Source: Bin34 sp963422415 (GTDB lineage Bacteria; Chloroflexota; Anaerolineae; Caldilineales; Caldilineaceae). Taken from it: a stretch of 64,000 nt of DNA. Below are positions 36,160 through 45,353 of the stretch, one piece after another (the first letter of the stretch is position 1; every line of letters starts with the position of its first letter). Made by a program: the position numbers and the translations under genes. The stretch covers positions 1,302,001-1,366,000 of the forward strand of contig OY729430.1 in assembly GCA_963422415.1 (NCBI GenBank), read 5' to 3'. The notes below the pieces were generated by a model. That model searched no databases. It saw nothing but the letters and a program-made list of their open reading frames with translations, and had not been told where the DNA came from.

Positions 36160-36462
36160 ATGGAGGAGACCCAAGCTATACCATCGCTAATATTAGTTCG
36201 CTCCAAGCAATTCAAGCGAGATATTAAGCGAGCCATGCAACAGCAAGGCAAAGATAGCAACAAGTTAAAAAACATATTGAAGTTGTTGAGCCAGCGGAAA
36301 CCATTGCCTAAAAGCTGTTTGGATCATGCACTTCTTCACGGGCAGTGGAAAGGTTATCGCGAGGTCCACATTGAGCCAGATTGGCTCTTGATTTATTACA
36401 TTGATGGAGACACATTGCACTTGGTTCGTACTGGTTCCCACTCCGCTCTATTCAAAAAATAA
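36160..36462 (+). CDS. yafQ: YafQ-family mRNA interferase toxin
   Basis: The 100-residue toxin keeps the YafQ active-site residues: His in LDHALLHG (about 61), His and Asp in REVHIEPDWLLIYY (about 70 and 74), and His in VRTGSHSALF (about 94). YafQ cleaves mRNA in the ribosomal A site. All catalytic positions look intact, so the module is probably functional. An N-terminal extension of about 10 residues (MEETQAIPSL) precedes the usual start of the family. Confidence 0.92.
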   Translation: MEETQAIPSLILVRSKQFKRDIKRAMQQQGKDSNKLKNILKLLSQRKPLPKSCLDHALLHGQWKGYREVHIEPDWLLIYYIDGDTLHLVRTGSHSALFKK

Positions 36463-36646
36463 TTTAGAACCGAGTTGAATTGATGGATGCTTTTGAAGCA
36501 TCCAAGTGGGCTACGCGAGTTCAGTTATGTTTCCAATGTTCTTGAAAAGGAGGTGACCAACCAAGAAACTGTCTCGATCTCCATTCCAAAGCGGAATCTT
36601 TTCAATGCTGAAAGCTTGCACAGGCTGATGGAACAATCAAGGAGAG

Positions 36647-37798
36647 ATGCACTATCGAATGAAAGCAAAGATACGAGACGAGGAAGCTCTGCTTGCAGTA
36701 TCGCCTTCAGCACTCTCGGCATATGCCCTCGCTGCTGGTTGGTCAAGGATTGAGACCTTTGGCGAGCATTCGGATGTATTCGCACACGAAAGTTTTCCAG
36801 AAATAATACTTCCTCGAACCCAGGAGCTTGGTGATTATGCTCGCGTTGTATCCAAGCTCATTGAAATATTCGCCAGTGTGGCTGCAATCGACGAGCTCTC
36901 CTTGTATCAAGATCTAGTTACCGCGGATCGAGACGCAATCAGGGTTCGCGTTCCTGGTGCCAAACAGGGCATACTGAGCATGGACGACGGGCGCGAGCTC
37001 ATGAACGGCATATGCAATATGCTCTTGGCAGTGGCCTGCTCATTGCAGAATCCCAAACCTCTGTACAGGACAGGTGCCAACAAGGTTGCCAGTGATTTTC
37101 TAGAGCAGGTTCGGTTGGGGCAGACCGAACAAAACAGCTTTTCTGTAACGTTGTTGCCTCCGGCCATTCCGCCCATAGTACAGCCAGCTCTTGATAGGGA
37201 CTGGGCATCTGAAGACGATCCCCTTGAGAGACGCATTGCGAAGCGTCTGACAGAGGCGCTCAAGGCGACTCGCAAGGCGACTGAATCAACCGTTGCTGGA
37301 AATACCGAAGCTTTTTCCCAAGCTGTGTCCGATGGTGTAAGCGCCAACTTGTGCGAGGCCTTGATTCAACTGATCAGACCGTTCCCGACCTTGGAAATAA
37401 GCCTTACGTGGGCTCGGACACGTCCAATGAAATCGGTACGGACCGTTCATAGTTTCTACAAAGAAGAGAGTGCAATCCTCAGCGAAGCCGCTCGGTCATA
37501 TCGCAGGCAGGAACCACAGCAAGATGTGCGCCTAGTAGGCTTTGTCAAGAGGCTCACACAAGACAGATCGGAAACCGAGGGTACAATCACACTCCGATCT
37601 TTCATTGACGGACAAATGAAATCAGTTGTAGCCGTTATGAGCCAATCCGATTACCGGCGAGCAATCCAGGCACACGGTGACAAAGCTACAGTGATTGTTG
37701 AGGGTGACCTAGAAAGAATTGGACAACTGTGGAGAATATTGAATCCTCGAATTGCCGAAGTCTTGAAAATTGAGGATGGGCAAGACGATGACTACTAG
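36647..37798 (+). CDS. Unknown protein in the defence island
   Basis: A 383-residue protein I cannot assign. The N-terminal third (AGWSRIETFGEHSDVFAHESFPEIILPRTQELGDYARVV) looks like a compact globular domain. A charged helical middle (DPLERRIAKRLTEALKATRKATEST) leads to a C-terminal beta-rich part (VRLVGFVKRLTQ...GTITLRSFIDGQMKSVVAVM...VIVEGDLERIG) that could be an OB-like fold. AAGGAG at 36639-36644 is only two bases from ATG 36647; ATG 36659 is the alternative. It lies between a toxin-antitoxin pair and a nuclease pseudogene, so a defence role is plausible by neighbourhood only. Confidence 0.65.
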   Translation: MHYRMKAKIRDEEALLAVSPSALSAYALAAGWSRIETFGEHSDVFAHESFPEIILPRTQELGDYARVVSKLIEIFASVAAIDELSLYQDLVTADRDAIRVRVPGAKQGILSMDDGRELMNGICNMLLAVACSLQNPKPLYRTGANKVASDFLEQVRLGQTEQNSFSVTLLPPAIPPIVQPALDRDWASEDDPLERRIAKRLTEALKATRKATESTVAGNTEAFSQAVSDGVSANLCEALIQLIRPFPTLEISLTWARTRPMKSVRTVHSFYKEESAILSEAARSYRRQEPQQDVRLVGFVKRLTQDRSETEGTITLRSFIDGQMKSVVAVMSQSDYRRAIQAHGDKATVIVEGDLERIGQLWRILNPRIAEVLKIEDGQDDDY

Positions 37799-37948
37799 AA
37801 CGAAACAGTTCTGTTGAATATCCGGCCTTTTGGCCATAGGCCTGTTGCTTCATACCCTCACCCTCTTCTTTCCAGATCTGACGGCGAGCGGTATTAGTCT
37901 CTTGTAATCAAGGGAAGCCGAAGGTTCGCTGATCCAGAGAAATTCTGG

Positions 37949-38224
37949 TCAAACCATGTCCAGAAGCCCAGCGACGCCGCCTTGCGGTGGGCTGTCATGG
38001 GCACGCCAGCAGCCTGCAGTGCTTCCTGCACCAGATAGCGGTTGGACCGAGCAAAGAATACACTGGCGCTCTGGTGTATCTTGACTAAGCCACGCGTCTA
38101 GGATGCATGTCTTGTCAGTGCCATCAGATTTGGACCCGATCCCCTGTCCCATCTTGTCGGTAGCTGGAACAACTTGGAAGTCCAACCATAAACCGGGACG
38201 ATTTTCCATCAGGATGTAGCTTCT
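37949..38224 (-). pseudogene. Possible remnant of an IS5-type transposase
   Basis: The minus-strand frame contains SYILMENRPGLWLDFQVVPAT, resembling the region of IS5-family transposases that reads LMENRxGLVVDxxxTxAT before a catalytic acidic residue. The rest of the frame is not transposase-like and no terminal inverted repeats were found, so only a short decayed piece is present. The surrounding 37.8-38.6 kb has no gene. Confidence 0.3.
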
Positions 38225-38612
38225 GCGCTAGCACCGGACGGACTCTGGTCTTTGCAATAGAGTCGGGCCTTGGATTCGTCAGCGCTCTGGCAAGTGTCGT
38301 ACAGCTCAATTCCAATCCCTTTGAACCTTCAGCATCAGGCACTCCCTTGAAGGCTCTGCCACAAGAGGCGAAGAGAAAATACTGGGTTTCATAGGTGCTC
38401 TTCAACTGTCAATGCCATCACATTCCTAATTGATGAATTTGAAGAAATCGGACTTCAGAATCGGCTCGACAAACGAGCGGCGCACAACTACCTTGCTACC
38501 CTGAAACGGCTTGTCAATCTCTCTCAAAGCCAGCAGGTTGGATTCCGGCGGGTGTTGTCTTAGCCGTCCTTAGGACATCCATGTCGATGGTCCGAGCGGA
38601 TCGCCGCGAGGT

Positions 38613-39767
38613 TTAGGAATCTTCGTCACGGGATTCACAGGAGGTGTCGGCCAACAACGTCTCCACAGCCCGCGGTACATCTGTAGCGGTTAACGCTTGC
38701 ACCATCTCATGGACAGACGGCAAGTCCTCCCAGTCGCGGTGGGAAAGGACAGTGGCATACCTCTGCAAGGTTGCCACAGGCAAATGTGGGGCGACTGCGT
38801 CCAACAACTCCTGCCGCCTGCTTTCCGTCAGAGCGGCGTGGCTTGTCATTTCGCCTTTGGCAAGACCCTCTTCACGGCCTTCTTCGCGGCCTTCTTCACG
38901 ACCCTCCGATCTGACCTGTTCCCAAGCTTCCTTGAGCTCGGCAGTCAATGTTTGGACATCCATAACGATTTCCTCCAAAGAACGCGCGGTCAACAGCCGC
39001 GATCTGAAATGTCCGGTATGTGCCAAGGGTTCCACTACACCATGGCGAATCCACTGGGTGATTGTCCCATCCAAGCCGACCCAAGCACGTTGTACAGACA
39101 GATTGTATATCTGTTGAAAAAGTTCCTGCATGTGGTGTGCATATATGGGTAGATCCGGCCCACTTTTCACGATACGGGGCATGTCCCGCTGCAGCAAGGC
39201 CAGACACATGAAGGTCGAGGTTTCCGAAACGGGTGTCAGTCTGGACCACTCCGCATCTTGGTATATTCCAATGTCCAGCATGGGCATAGGAGCGCTGACA
39301 TCCCACCGACCCGAAGTATGGGGTATCAGCGGCTGGTGTATGTGAGGCCAAGCCCCGCGTCCGGTATGCACCAACAGTTGTTGTAGAGGTATGGGGCAGC
39401 CGTTGTCCCCCAGTACCCCTGTTTTCAGCAAATGTTGCTTGATGCGACTGGCATAGGTCAGGCAGCGATACGGCATGGATGGCAGTATCCGGTCCTGCAA
39501 CTATACATGGACCACCCCCACAGTGCGTCCAGTAAGGGGATTCTCGATCCAGAACAACAAATCCACCCGACGCGTATCCGCAGCCTCGAAGCCCTGCAGC
39601 TCCTGTCCCAGCATGGGTCTGATGTGGGCGGATCGGAACGGACCCTCAATTCCCCACTCTTGGGGCGCCGTGAGTTCCAAGGTGTTCAGCAGGTCGGCGG
39701 CGGCTAGGGGGTGAGCAAAGAAGTCCTTGCCGACATGGTCGTGGGTGGGAGGTGAATGGGAAGCCAT
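38613..39767 (-). pseudogene. Rpn-family (PD-(D/E)XK) recombination nuclease gene with in-frame TAG
   Basis: Read from ATG 39767, the frame begins MASHSPPTHDHVGKDFFAHP, the HD-x3-K-x-FF start of Rpn/transposase-31 proteins. It continues through the catalytic region RRVDLLFWIENPL and stops at one TAG (39501-39503) after GVVHV. The same frame resumes directly with LQDRILPSMPYRCLTYASRI, the expected continuation, and runs to 38613. Replacing TAG by CAG would restore 384 residues. The C-terminus has the GREEGREEGREEG repeat common in this family. It is therefore a single nonsense mutation in an otherwise complete gene, or a sequencing error. Rpn proteins promote recombination and some act in phage defence. 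Confidence 0.85.
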
Positions 39768-40014
39768 CGGAATCTTGGGGGCGTGTTGCATCGGACTTGG
39801 GCTGTAGCGATCCAGACACGATGTCAGTATAACGTTTCGTCTCAATGGATACCCTGATGCGGAAAGGGAAGGAACACACGAGTCCGGGCAGAGTGGTGAG
39901 ACGACAGGCCAGAGTGCACCAGAGAGGCCATGCGACTTTGCATGGCCGGCTGGCGAACAGTGGAAGAATCCGCTCCGGTTCCTTGCCAAAAGATCCGTGG
40001 TCCCGAGCAATGAA

Positions 40015-40222
40015 TGTGACATGGCCATCACGGAAAATCGAGGACGCGCCGAGGAACTGCCCAGCAGTGTAGACGTGTTGCGCGGCTTCTATGGGGCGTT
40101 GGAGGAATTGAGCCTCCGCCATGCCTTTGTCACCGGTATTACTTGTTTCTCCCGTATAGGTCTCTTTTCCGACGCCAACCCATCCACTGCCAACTTGGAG
40201 GACCTGTCTTTTCCCGTCCGTG
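40015..40222 (+). pseudogene. Fragment of an AAA-ATPase-like/PD-(D/E)XK (DUF1703-type) gene
   Basis: A short frame encodes DVLRGFYGALEELSLRHAFV followed by TGITCFSRIGLFSD. This matches the region of AAA-ATPase-like nuclease proteins that reads LRDFYxxLKxxxxxLRFVFLTGVSKFSKxSIFS. Neither the Walker motifs upstream nor the nuclease domain downstream is present, so only about 70 codons remain. Confidence 0.6.
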
Positions 40223-40947
40223 AATGCTCTGCGGGGCTTTATGCAAGTCGAGATACATGGCAATTCGGCTGCCAGGCCTCTGCCGGAATCACGGATTTGC
40301 GCGAGATCTGCACGCCTCTCCGTCCACTAGATATAGATAGTCAGATTGGTTCTGATATGCAACACAGAACGCCTCTTTTGCCAGCTGGCCTCATAGACTT
40401 CAGTTCTCTTGTCGTCGGTTTTTGGCTGTACTTGAATCTCTCGAATCACAGCCCCACCTGTGCCTTTGCACCTAATATGCACACGCCCCGTCGGCGATGC
40501 ATCTGTGACGGATACTTTCAACGATTGCAGACTACTCCGCTCCATCCGTGCCCGCTCCGTTACCTTGTCCATGCTGGACAGCATAGCGGCAATGACACGC
40601 TGTTCGGGGAGCGATGGTAGTGCCAGATTGGGTGCTTTGAATGCCTAAGCGCAAAATAGGCGTTCATTGCACTCTTGTCTTGCTCCCGGCAAATCCCAGC
40701 GTCCATGTAACATGAATCCAAGGTCAGATGGGTACACTGTTTCAAGGAAAAACGAGGGAGGTCCAACTGCAGTATTGGTCTTGTCTCGCCTCGATAGGAC
40801 TGGGCTGGAAATGTGAACTGTCAGGAAAGACTCCACCTCTATTGCCTAATTGAGTTGCCTCCCCGATGATAGGCTGTGATCCTCAAAAATGATTTCGATT
40901 TTTCATGTGCAGAAATATATCTTCTTTCAGCCATTGCACGTGAAATT
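40223..40947. other. Intergenic region with no gene seen
   Basis: About 725 bases between the ATPase-like fragment and the UvrD-like helicase gene (3' end). Frames are short and not recognisable. It probably consists of further gene debris. Confidence 0.4.
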
Positions 40948-42891
40948 TCAGATCCTCTCTGTTTCGCACTCCGGACAAGATCCAATTTCCTTAAGGAACA
41001 CGGAAGGTTGTTTCGTCCAGCCGAACACTTTGTTGGAGTAAGTCAGAGTCAGAGTTTTCTGCGCACGCGTGATGGCGACAAAACAACTTCTTCTTTCTTC
41101 TTCCATCTGGTCAGAAGAAGTTCCCTCTCGGATTGCTCGCCAATCCGGGAAATGGCCATTGACAAGACCAACCAAATAGACATGGCCAAATTCCAGGCCC
41201 TTGGACGCATGAACAGTAAAGCAAGGAACTGCGTTGTCCTGCGGAGTTGGGGTTTTGGCTCGGAGATCCAACCCTTGCAGCAATGCATTCAGTGTCACTG
41301 CTTCATGACTCAACTCACCGAATATTTCTCCCTGCAGTTCTTTCCACGTCTTCTTTTCTTCAAGGTACTCAGGGTACTCAGAGCTCGTTTCCGGTGTTTC
41401 GGTACGGAAGTCGGGCAGCTCGTCAAACCAGGCGAAGCTGTCGTTGACGAATGTCTCAAAATCCAGGCTGTCGGCCAGCTTTGACACTGATTCCAGCAGA
41501 AAACGCCTAGTCTCGTTCGTTACGTCTGCCTCTCGCAATGCGGCCCGTTGCCAGGCTCGAAGACAGTCGCCTTCTTCCGATGCCGCTTCGAAGGCAATGT
41601 CCTTTGCATCAAGGCTTGCACCTTCCAAGTCGGACCAGGATCGGCAGATCCTGCGCAAATACTTGTGATCCTGTCTGGAATTCGCCAACCGCAACATTGA
41701 ATGCAGCCAAATCATGCGGCTGGTTGCAAACTCGTCTTTGCGCATGGCCAAGTAGCTTGGAATCTCCTTTGCTTCTAGCGCTGCATGAACCTTTTCCAGA
41801 AGCTGGCGGGTACGCGCCAACACCGCAAAATCACAATCTGGATTGTCGAACCGGTCAGCAATGTCTGAGGCGATCCACAGCGATTCATCTTTAAAATCAG
41901 GAAAGGAACAAACCCGAATATCGCTGTCTCTTCTCTGCTGCTTGCGAGATTTCAAGATTGGCTGGTTCGAACTACGGCTCGAATTGTGCTGGATCAGGTT
42001 GTTGGCAATCTCTATGACTGCCCGCGGACAACGATAATTCTCTGGAAGCTGCAAGACTGACATATCGAAGCAAGAGCGGAGCGAATCGAGGCGTTCAGGA
42101 TCAGCGCCATTCCATTGATAAATGGTCTGATCACCATCGGCAACCACAAAAAGATTCTTGGTGTCTGGGTCCACGAGGTGGCAAAGAATCCGATACTGCG
42201 CCCAGTTCGTGTCCTGAAATTCGTCAACGCAAATGAATGGATAAATGCCTGTGACCAGTCTTTTTAGGCCAGGAACTTTCCTAAAAAGATCCAAGGCTTC
42301 GGTCAGAATTCCACCAAAGTCCAGCTCGTTACGCTGTTTCATCAACTCGCGATAGATTCGGTACACTTTCCCGATCTCTTCAGCCCCTTTCATTCTTCGT
42401 TTGCGCAGAAATCCGACAGCCTCCTCCCCGGCTATGCAAAGGTCAAGCAGCCGTGTGACAAGAGGCAGCAGCTCTCCCCTGTAGGCAACTTCCGGGTATT
42501 CTTGGCGCGCAAGCTGGATGGATTCATCCAAGACATATTCTCGGTCCTCTTGCTGCGAGAGAATCGTGAAATCGGGACGAAGGCCAATATGGTGTCCGTG
42601 CTGACGCAGAAGTTGAACGCTGAAGGAGTGGAATGTCGTGAGTACGGCTCGCTCTCTTGCCTGCGGGGCCAAAGCATTGATGCGCGACCGCATTTCGGCA
42701 GCTGCTCTGTTGGTGAAAGCAAGAGCGAGAATCCTGAAATGCTTGCCTTCAGACTCTTCAACTAGGCGAGCTATGCGGTAGACAAGAACGCTGGTCTTTC
42801 CTGATCCGGGTCCTGCCAGTACAAGAAGCGGGCCTTCATTCCACTGGACCGCCTTCCGCTGGTTGCAGTTGAGCGTTGAAAGGTCAACCAT
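40948..42891 (-). CDS. gajB: UvrD-like helicase, Gabija GajB type
   Basis: A 647-residue superfamily 1 helicase. Motifs read: Q-motif LNCNQRKAVQW, Walker A LAGPGSGKTSVLVYRIA (about 25-41), motif II CVDEFQDTNWAQ, motif III ADGDQTIYQWNGA, motif V HASKGLEFGHVYLVGL and motif VI EEERRSCFVAITRAQ. The real start is ATG 42891, which shares its A with the stop of the preceding nuclease gene (TAATG), so the two proteins are translationally coupled. In Gabija systems GajB senses or unwinds DNA and activates the GajA nuclease complex. At 647 residues it is larger than the B. cereus GajB (about 500), so it may be a longer subtype. An ordinary UvrD repair role is less likely given the pairing. Confidence 0.88.
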   Translation of the reverse strand: MVDLSTLNCNQRKAVQWNEGPLLVLAGPGSGKTSVLVYRIARLVEESEGKHFRILALAFTNRAAAEMRSRINALAPQARERAVLTTFHSFSVQLLRQHGHHIGLRPDFTILSQQEDREYVLDESIQLARQEYPEVAYRGELLPLVTRLLDLCIAGEEAVGFLRKRRMKGAEEIGKVYRIYRELMKQRNELDFGGILTEALDLFRKVPGLKRLVTGIYPFICVDEFQDTNWAQYRILCHLVDPDTKNLFVVADGDQTIYQWNGADPERLDSLRSCFDMSVLQLPENYRCPRAVIEIANNLIQHNSSRSSNQPILKSRKQQRRDSDIRVCSFPDFKDESLWIASDIADRFDNPDCDFAVLARTRQLLEKVHAALEAKEIPSYLAMRKDEFATSRMIWLHSMLRLANSRQDHKYLRRICRSWSDLEGASLDAKDIAFEAASEEGDCLRAWQRAALREADVTNETRRFLLESVSKLADSLDFETFVNDSFAWFDELPDFRTETPETSSEYPEYLEEKKTWKELQGEIFGELSHEAVTLNALLQGLDLRAKTPTPQDNAVPCFTVHASKGLEFGHVYLVGLVNGHFPDWRAIREGTSSDQMEEERRSCFVAITRAQKTLTLTYSNKVFGWTKQPSVFLKEIGSCPECETERI

Positions 42892-44600
42892 TATTGTGAC
42901 TGCCCTGCAAGTTGCAACGCTTTCTCGATGACATCGCTGACAAAACACGGAACTCCTGCTTTCCCCGTGTTTTCGATTTCCTCAATAATCGACAACGCCT
43001 TTGCAGGTTTTGAAGGCCGTTTCGACTGGGCGTTAACAACCTGCTTCCAATAACCCGGTGTTCCCCACTCATCTCCGATCTTCTCCTTTTTTTGATCAGA
43101 GATGTTACTTTCATACACTGCTCCATATCCTGCCATGCAGAGAAAAGTTTCTATGTCTTGATGGGGCAACGGACAGAGGTGGAGGTCTGCGGAACGCCCT
43201 TCAAGTTGCTGCTCGGCACTTTGGATGTACTTTGTTCCTTGAGAGTCGCCATCTGCAACTGCCATCCATTCGATTCCCAATTGATTTGCAAACTTGACGA
43301 GAAGCTCAATTCCTATCGTGGTGTATTCAACACAAGCAATACCCCGGTGTCCAAGATCTCGTTCAAGTATTCGGGCACACTCTTTAAACAACACTACCTC
43401 TGTTTCGCCTTCCAGCAACAGCCAACAGCGTGCGAAAAGCAGGTTGCCTCGCGTCAGGCGGATGTGATGATCGATTTTCCGTCTTTCATCCCCGGTCAGC
43501 GCATCTGCATCAACCTGATGGACAGCAATGTTTCCTGCTTTGCGGCTAAGTCTGCGCAATGACAAAAGGGGCACGCTTGCCACCAAGTCGCCTGAATGAG
43601 TGGCAAGGATTTTCTGGCCATTCAGATTCTGCAGCAAGTCGGAGGCGGAACGAATGGCCGAAGGATGGAGATGGGCTTCCGGTTCTTCCAAGGCTAAAAT
43701 CGGTTTTGTATGTTTGGTATAGCGTTCTTCCACTTTGCTTTGAAGAAAGGCGTTGAACAAACAGATGACAGCTAGACTTTGGGTGCCATCGCCATGCCTG
43801 CCAATTGGCAGGCGGGCCCCAGCAACGGAGGTGAGTATTACTTGGGTGCGTGAAAGGATATCGAACGTCCTACTAGGAATTACATCTATGTCTACCGGTT
43901 CATTGCTGTCAAGAGGGATCATCTTGCCGGTTTTGCCAAGCTCATTCTTGATCTGGCCAAGCGACTCATAAGCATCCAGAACCTTTAGGTTTAGCTCGGC
44001 CAAAGCTGTTTCAAGATCTTGCTTCAATTCAGGACCGATATCCATAGAACGCACAAACGACCCCCAAAACCGGGAATTGGAACGGAATTCTTGGGCGGCG
44101 TCCCGCAAGGCGGACAGGTAGAAAACAGGTGCCAGTTGGCGTATCTCATTCCGAGCACGAGAAGTGTCAGACCCCGGCAATGTATTTCCATCGGTATTTA
44201 AAAAATGCCACTCCGTAGCAAAATTGTTGCCAGAGTGGCGATATTCGCTGCGGACCCGCAATATAATGCACTGCCGTTGGCCATCAAGCTGGACTACTTT
44301 ACTCAACCTCTGTGTTGTTTCAGCTGGCCATTCGTTCTCTTCTCGTTCAAAGAAGTGCAAGGTTATTTCAATAGCCTTGCTGTCTGTGGGTTGACTGCTC
44401 TTTTCCGGTAAATGGTAATCGTAATCCGAGAATTCTCTTTCAGATCGAGAATGTAAGGGCTTCAGACAAGCTTTGATTGCCTCCAAGATCGATGTTTTGC
44501 CGGTGTTGTTTTCTCCGATTAGTACTGTGGTGGAATTGAGATTGAGACTCAGTTCACGAATACCCCGAAAATTGGATATTTCAATCTTTTCCAGAAACAT
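42891..44600 (-). CDS. gajA: OLD-family ATP-dependent endonuclease, Gabija GajA type
   Basis: A 569-residue protein, close to the usual GajA length. The ABC-type ATPase domain has Walker A IGENNTGKTSILEAI (about 28-42) and Walker B ILALEEPEAHLHP (about 305); the C-terminal TOPRIM domain has LLLEGETEVVLF (about 410) and VADGDSQG (about 460), with the acidic metal-binding residues in place. GajA nicks or cuts specific DNA when nucleotide levels fall during phage infection. It starts at ATG 44600 and its TAA overlaps the ATG of the helicase. OLD proteins also occur alone or with reverse transcriptases; the helicase partner supports Gabija. Confidence 0.87.
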   Translation of the reverse strand: MFLEKIEISNFRGIRELSLNLNSTTVLIGENNTGKTSILEAIKACLKPLHSRSEREFSDYDYHLPEKSSQPTDSKAIEITLHFFEREENEWPAETTQRLSKVVQLDGQRQCIILRVRSEYRHSGNNFATEWHFLNTDGNTLPGSDTSRARNEIRQLAPVFYLSALRDAAQEFRSNSRFWGSFVRSMDIGPELKQDLETALAELNLKVLDAYESLGQIKNELGKTGKMIPLDSNEPVDIDVIPSRTFDILSRTQVILTSVAGARLPIGRHGDGTQSLAVICLFNAFLQSKVEERYTKHTKPILALEEPEAHLHPSAIRSASDLLQNLNGQKILATHSGDLVASVPLLSLRRLSRKAGNIAVHQVDADALTGDERRKIDHHIRLTRGNLLFARCWLLLEGETEVVLFKECARILERDLGHRGIACVEYTTIGIELLVKFANQLGIEWMAVADGDSQGTKYIQSAEQQLEGRSADLHLCPLPHQDIETFLCMAGYGAVYESNISDQKKEKIGDEWGTPGYWKQVVNAQSKRPSKPAKALSIIEEIENTGKAGVPCFVSDVIEKALQLAGQSQ

Positions 44601-44822
44601 TGATCCTCCGCCTGTTATTCTTTCTGTCGCTGCTGTAATAGAGCCCCTAGATCCTGATTCAAATGCCAGACAGCATGGACCTCCGGATTCGACTGCCAGT
44701 CAACGATGGCGCCATGGTAGGCAATTATGGCCTTGACCTTTTGAGCAACGCGCTTCGTCCTTTACGGGATTGACACACCACTGGACTCTGCCTTGCCTTG
44801 GGCACTTGCACCTTGACTTGCA
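44601..44822. other. Intergenic region between hicB and gajA
   Basis: A 222-base gap with no gene. It should hold the Gabija promoter on the minus strand. Confidence 0.35.
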
Positions 44823-45155
44823 TCAACTCGCCTTGGCTACCTGAAAAGAGTCGACCTCTACTGCCACATCAATCATTCCGATAGTGGGCTCCTGTTCGGG
44901 AACGAATTCCTCAACCTCGGAAAGGATCCCTATGTGATAGGCCATCGCCTCATCGATTGACCTCTGCGGTGTGGGTACTGGTTCACCGTGTTCCATAAGG
45001 TCTTCAATGTGAAAGGCAATAGCCTCCCATATCATCGTCTGGATATCATCCCAAGTTTTGCCTGTACTTATGCAGCCGGACAAATCGGGTACATAGGCGC
45101 TGTAGTTGTTGGATGTTTGTTCATAAACGACTGCATATCTATATTTCAGTCTCAT
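44823..45155 (-). CDS. hicB: HicB-family antitoxin
   Basis: A 110-residue protein with the HicB partial RNase H-like fold: YAVVYEQTSNNYSAYVPDLSG followed by CISTGKTWDDIQTMIWEAIAFHIEDL. It has a C-terminal tail but no obvious DNA-binding helix-turn-helix. ATG 45155 lies inside the end of hicA (ATGA overlap at 45152-45155), the normal coupling for hicAB. An in-frame ATG at 45200 also exists but overlaps the toxin coding region. The antitoxin appears intact although its toxin partner is frameshifted. Confidence 0.88.
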   Translation of the reverse strand: MRLKYRYAVVYEQTSNNYSAYVPDLSGCISTGKTWDDIQTMIWEAIAFHIEDLMEHGEPVPTPQRSIDEAMAYHIGILSEVEEFVPEQEPTIGMIDVAVEVDSFQVAKAS

Positions 45156-45353
45156 CTGTTCCTCTCCCGAAGTCCTGTCTGCTTCAGTATATTCAGCCAT
45201 GTGCCTTTCGCCACGTCGTCACTCGGATAGCCTGGAATAGTTACGGTCCCTGGCTTTTTGGTGTGATGATAGTGACGATGACTGCCTCCGAGTTCCAACC
45301 TGTCGCCACCCGTTCCCTTCTATCAGTTTGATGGCGTCCCTAACCTTTGGCAT
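45152..45353 (-). pseudogene. hicA: HicA toxin gene with a one-base insertion
   Basis: From ATG 45353 the frame reads MPKVRDAIKLIEGNGWRQVGTR, a clear HicA start, and then becomes nonsense. After skipping one base (T at 45287 on the plus strand, an extra A in the gene) it continues GSHRHYHHTKKPGTVTIPGY with the catalytic GSH, then SDDVAKGTWLNILKQTGL, and ends TGA at 45152. The length of 202 bases instead of 201 fits a single insertion. The restored protein would be 66 residues. Either the toxin is inactivated while the antitoxin remains, or there is a sequencing error. Confidence 0.88.

Noticed and set aside
36487..36753. Small plus-strand frame with a perfect AAGGAGGTGA upstream, overlapping the unknown 383-residue gene
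   Set aside because: The first 30 residues look protein-like, but there is no good start at the right distance and the second half is a shadow of the next gene. Possibly a leader or a decayed gene; evidence too weak to list.
38880..38940. Short tandem repeat resembling a CRISPR-like array
   Set aside because: It is the GREEGREEG coding repeat of the Rpn family protein, with no spacers.
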